Assembly: GCA_937983105.1 (NCBI GenBank) | Contig: CALKAM010000121.1 | Location: 1 to 8,248, forward strand | Direction: 5' to 3' | Origin: Planifilum sp021793745 | GTDB taxonomy: Bacteria; Bacillota; Bacilli; Thermoactinomycetales; DSM-44946 | DNA: 8,248 bases | Part shown: positions 7,168-8,248 of the stretch, piece after piece | Layout of the letters: every line of letters starts with the position of its first letter | Numbering within the stretch: position 1 is the stretch's first letter | Notes under the pieces: generated by a model | Database searches by the model: none | What the model was told of the DNA's origin: nothing | What the model saw: the letters and a program-made list of their open reading frames with translations, nothing else | Program-made: the position numbers and the translations under genes

Positions 7168-7600
7168 CTTCCTCATCCTGTACAGGCAAGTTTAAGCGGG
7201 ATCTGGCCGAAGGAGACAATCCAAACTCCGCCATGTACTGCCGGAAGGCTTCAGAGTGATCCCGCAGGATCTGATGGGCGGGGTGCTTGCGCGGAAGACC
7301 CCGTTCGTCAACGGTGATAAGACCTTCTTTCTTCAGGATCTTTGTGGCTTCCGCCACCTGTGCCCAGTGAAGGAGGAGCATGGCGAAAGCCAGGCCGTCT
7401 ACCTCAGTCAGCAGCCGCTCCTTTTCCAGAGCCGGCGCCAGCTCCTTCCACTGCTTCTTGGCTTCCCTCGGCAACCACGACGGAGGCGACGGGGCAATAG
7501 GACGCGGCTTCGGTTCATTATCGTTAAGCGGACGCTTGCCCGGGTTGCCTTCAAGCACTTTCAGGGCGGTCGGTTTCGGTTTCCGGCCTCGGATTGCCAT
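7136..7600 (-). CDS. terS: Terminase small subunit, P27 family
   Basis: The product is 154 residues and recognises the phage packaging site, loading the large subunit. The N-terminus MAIRGRKPKPTALKVLEGNP followed by GKRPLN is diagnostic of the P27 family, as is the later FGLSPSARSRL (126-136). Between them lies a helical region (WLPREAKKQWKELAPALEKE, then LTEVDGLAFAMLLLHWAQV). The C-terminus is acidic (QDEEDEFEAFL). A GGGAGGTGA site lies 7 bases before the ATG. The frame stays open for 64 more codons up to an ATG at 7792, but that extension is low-complexity, arginine- and glycine-rich, and unlike the family, so I exclude it. The 3' end overlaps the large terminase gene. Confidence 0.94.
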   Translation of the reverse strand: MAIRGRKPKPTALKVLEGNPGKRPLNDNEPKPRPIAPSPPSWLPREAKKQWKELAPALEKERLLTEVDGLAFAMLLLHWAQVAEATKILKKEGLITVDERGLPRKHPAHQILRDHSEAFRQYMAEFGLSPSARSRLNLPVQDEEDEFEAFLRAK

Positions 7601-7788
7601 GGTTTCACCTCCCATTTCCTGGAATGTGGAAAATCCGGGAATTTCGCGGCGGCAGGAAGAAGACTGCCCGCGCCGGTCCCCAGGCAAGATCTGGGAGGAT
7701 TTACCTCCCCCTCCCCCCGTCCGCCGCCTTCCTCGGTGGCAGTCGGCAGGGTCCATCACTGCTTCGTATTCTTTATCGTGTTGAACGA
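7601..7788 (-). other. 188-base gap between HNH and small terminase; candidate cos/packaging region
   Basis: This is the longest non-coding stretch in the window. Read on the minus strand, it holds a G-rich tract at 7728-7704, a perfect hairpin, an imperfect 17-base dyad at 7629-7645 (GAAAATCC, G, GGAATTTC with one mismatched pair), and the binding site of the small terminase gene. Packaging sites of cos phages commonly lie next to the small terminase gene, and an HNH-terminase pair is associated with cos packaging. The location is therefore suggestive, but no cut site can be read from one copy of the sequence. Confidence 0.4.
7693..7709 (-). repeat. Perfect hairpin GGGAGG / CCTCCC with a 5-base loop
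   Basis: The arms at 7693-7698 and 7704-7709 are perfect 6-bp complements around a 5-base AT loop. On the transcript, the second arm (CCUCCC) is also complementary to the small terminase binding site GGGAGG at 7613-7608. No T-run follows, so it does not look like a terminator. Confidence 0.5.
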
Positions 7789-8175
7789 TCATTTCGCATC
7801 AATCACAGATTGATTACTTCGATTCCATCGTCCATCTTGCGTTGCTGTCTTCCTGTCATGACATGGTTTGCATAGTGGTTGCCAATTAGATTCATCCCAG
7901 AATAATTGCATGTCTCCTTTGTGTGGGATGATATGGTCCACCACAGTGGCTGGGGTTAGGCGGCCATTCTTTTCGCACTCAACACATAATGGGTGTTGAG
8001 CCAAGTATCTCTTGCGCGCCCTACGCCATTGGGCGTTATAGCCCCTTTGGGACGCGCTCCCCCTTTGTTTGTCGTACCCCCTTTTAACCTCCCGCCTATG
8101 CCCCCTACAAAACCGGTCATATGTCAACTCCGGGCAACCCGGGAAACTGCACGCTGTTGGTAACTTGCGTGGCAT
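7789..8175 (-). CDS. HNH endonuclease of the packaging module
   Basis: The product is 128 residues. An N-terminal zinc-finger-like cluster, C9, C14, C23 and H26, is followed by a basic segment. The HNH (beta-beta-alpha metal) domain comprises C64-x2-C67, V79-D80-H81 with catalytic H81, N97-W98, and C102-x2-C105-H106. HNH proteins beside terminase genes are a widespread part of cos-type packaging, where they are needed with the terminase for efficient specific DNA cleavage; that role here is inferred from position and domain. AGGAGG lies 8 bases before the ATG. GC is about 50% by hand count, lower than the rest of the window, and it falls to about 40% at the 3' end. A free-standing homing-type HNH is the alternative, but placement and the finger favour packaging. 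Confidence 0.93.
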   Translation of the reverse strand: MPRKLPTACSFPGCPELTYDRFCRGHRREVKRGYDKQRGSASQRGYNAQWRRARKRYLAQHPLCVECEKNGRLTPATVVDHIIPHKGDMQLFWDESNWQPLCKPCHDRKTATQDGRWNRSNQSVIDAK

Positions 8176-8187
8176 CTAAAATGCCTC

Positions 8188-8247
8188 CTAATCGCTGAAA
8201 CCTAAGAAAACCCTGACCATCCCCAAATGGCTGAATGACTTGGCCGA
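8188..8247 (-). other. Possible C-terminal tail of an upstream gene
   Basis: At the right edge a minus-strand frame is open for 19 codons (SAKSFSHLGMVRVFLGFSD) and ends in TAG at 8190-8188. That stop overlaps the binding site of the HNH gene, the same arrangement as at the portal-protease junction. The piece is too short to identify, and another frame is also open here, so this is only a suggestion. Confidence 0.25.
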
Positions 8248-8248
8248 A

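Noticed and set aside
7679..7695. Inverted repeat CCCAG / CTGGG in the HNH-terminase gap
   Set aside because: The stem is only 5 bp and one arm overlaps the better 6-bp hairpin; it could easily be chance.
7256..7813. Plus-strand open frame of 185 codons opposite the small terminase and the gap
   Set aside because: It is a shadow of the small terminase gene with no protein-family signal.

Overview
The window is the head-assembly and DNA-packaging module of a tailed (Caudoviricetes) phage or prophage with an HK97-type head. All nine supported genes lie on the minus strand, so transcription runs from the right edge to the left edge. Read in that order they are: HNH endonuclease, P27-type small terminase, large terminase, HK97-type portal carrying a C-terminal MuF-like domain, prohead protease with an extra C-terminal domain, HK97-type major capsid protein, a small hypothetical protein, a gp6/gp8-type head-tail connector, and a head-closure protein cut by the left edge. 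No attachment site, integrase, tRNA or bacterial gene is visible, so prophage and free phage cannot be told apart.

Strong ribosome binding sites of the AGGAGG/GGAGGTGA kind precede most genes and point to a Firmicutes host. By eye GC is in the high fifties percent, which with the protein style would fit a Bacillales relative such as a thermophilic or Thermoactinomycete-like lineage; this host guess is inference only. The HNH gene is clearly less GC-rich, about 50% by hand count.

The genes are packed almost without gaps: stop codons overlap the next binding site or start codon, there is a TGATG junction and a TAAATG junction, and two pairs overlap by tens of bases. Only two short non-coding stretches stand out. 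One of 188 bases between HNH and small terminase holds a G-rich tract, a perfect hairpin and an imperfect dyad, and is the best candidate for a packaging (cos) region. One of 75 bases after the capsid gene holds a strong GC stem-loop.

Functionally, the HNH protein and terminase subunits cut and pump DNA through the portal. The protease matures the shell built by the capsid protein, whose N-terminal coiled coil probably serves as built-in scaffold. The connector and head-closure proteins then seal the vertex for tail attachment. The unusual points are the portal-MuF fusion, a portal start that appears to use an ATA codon, and the protease's extra domain. No wholly new system was found; the module is otherwise ordinary. 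Long plus-strand open frames are antisense shadows.
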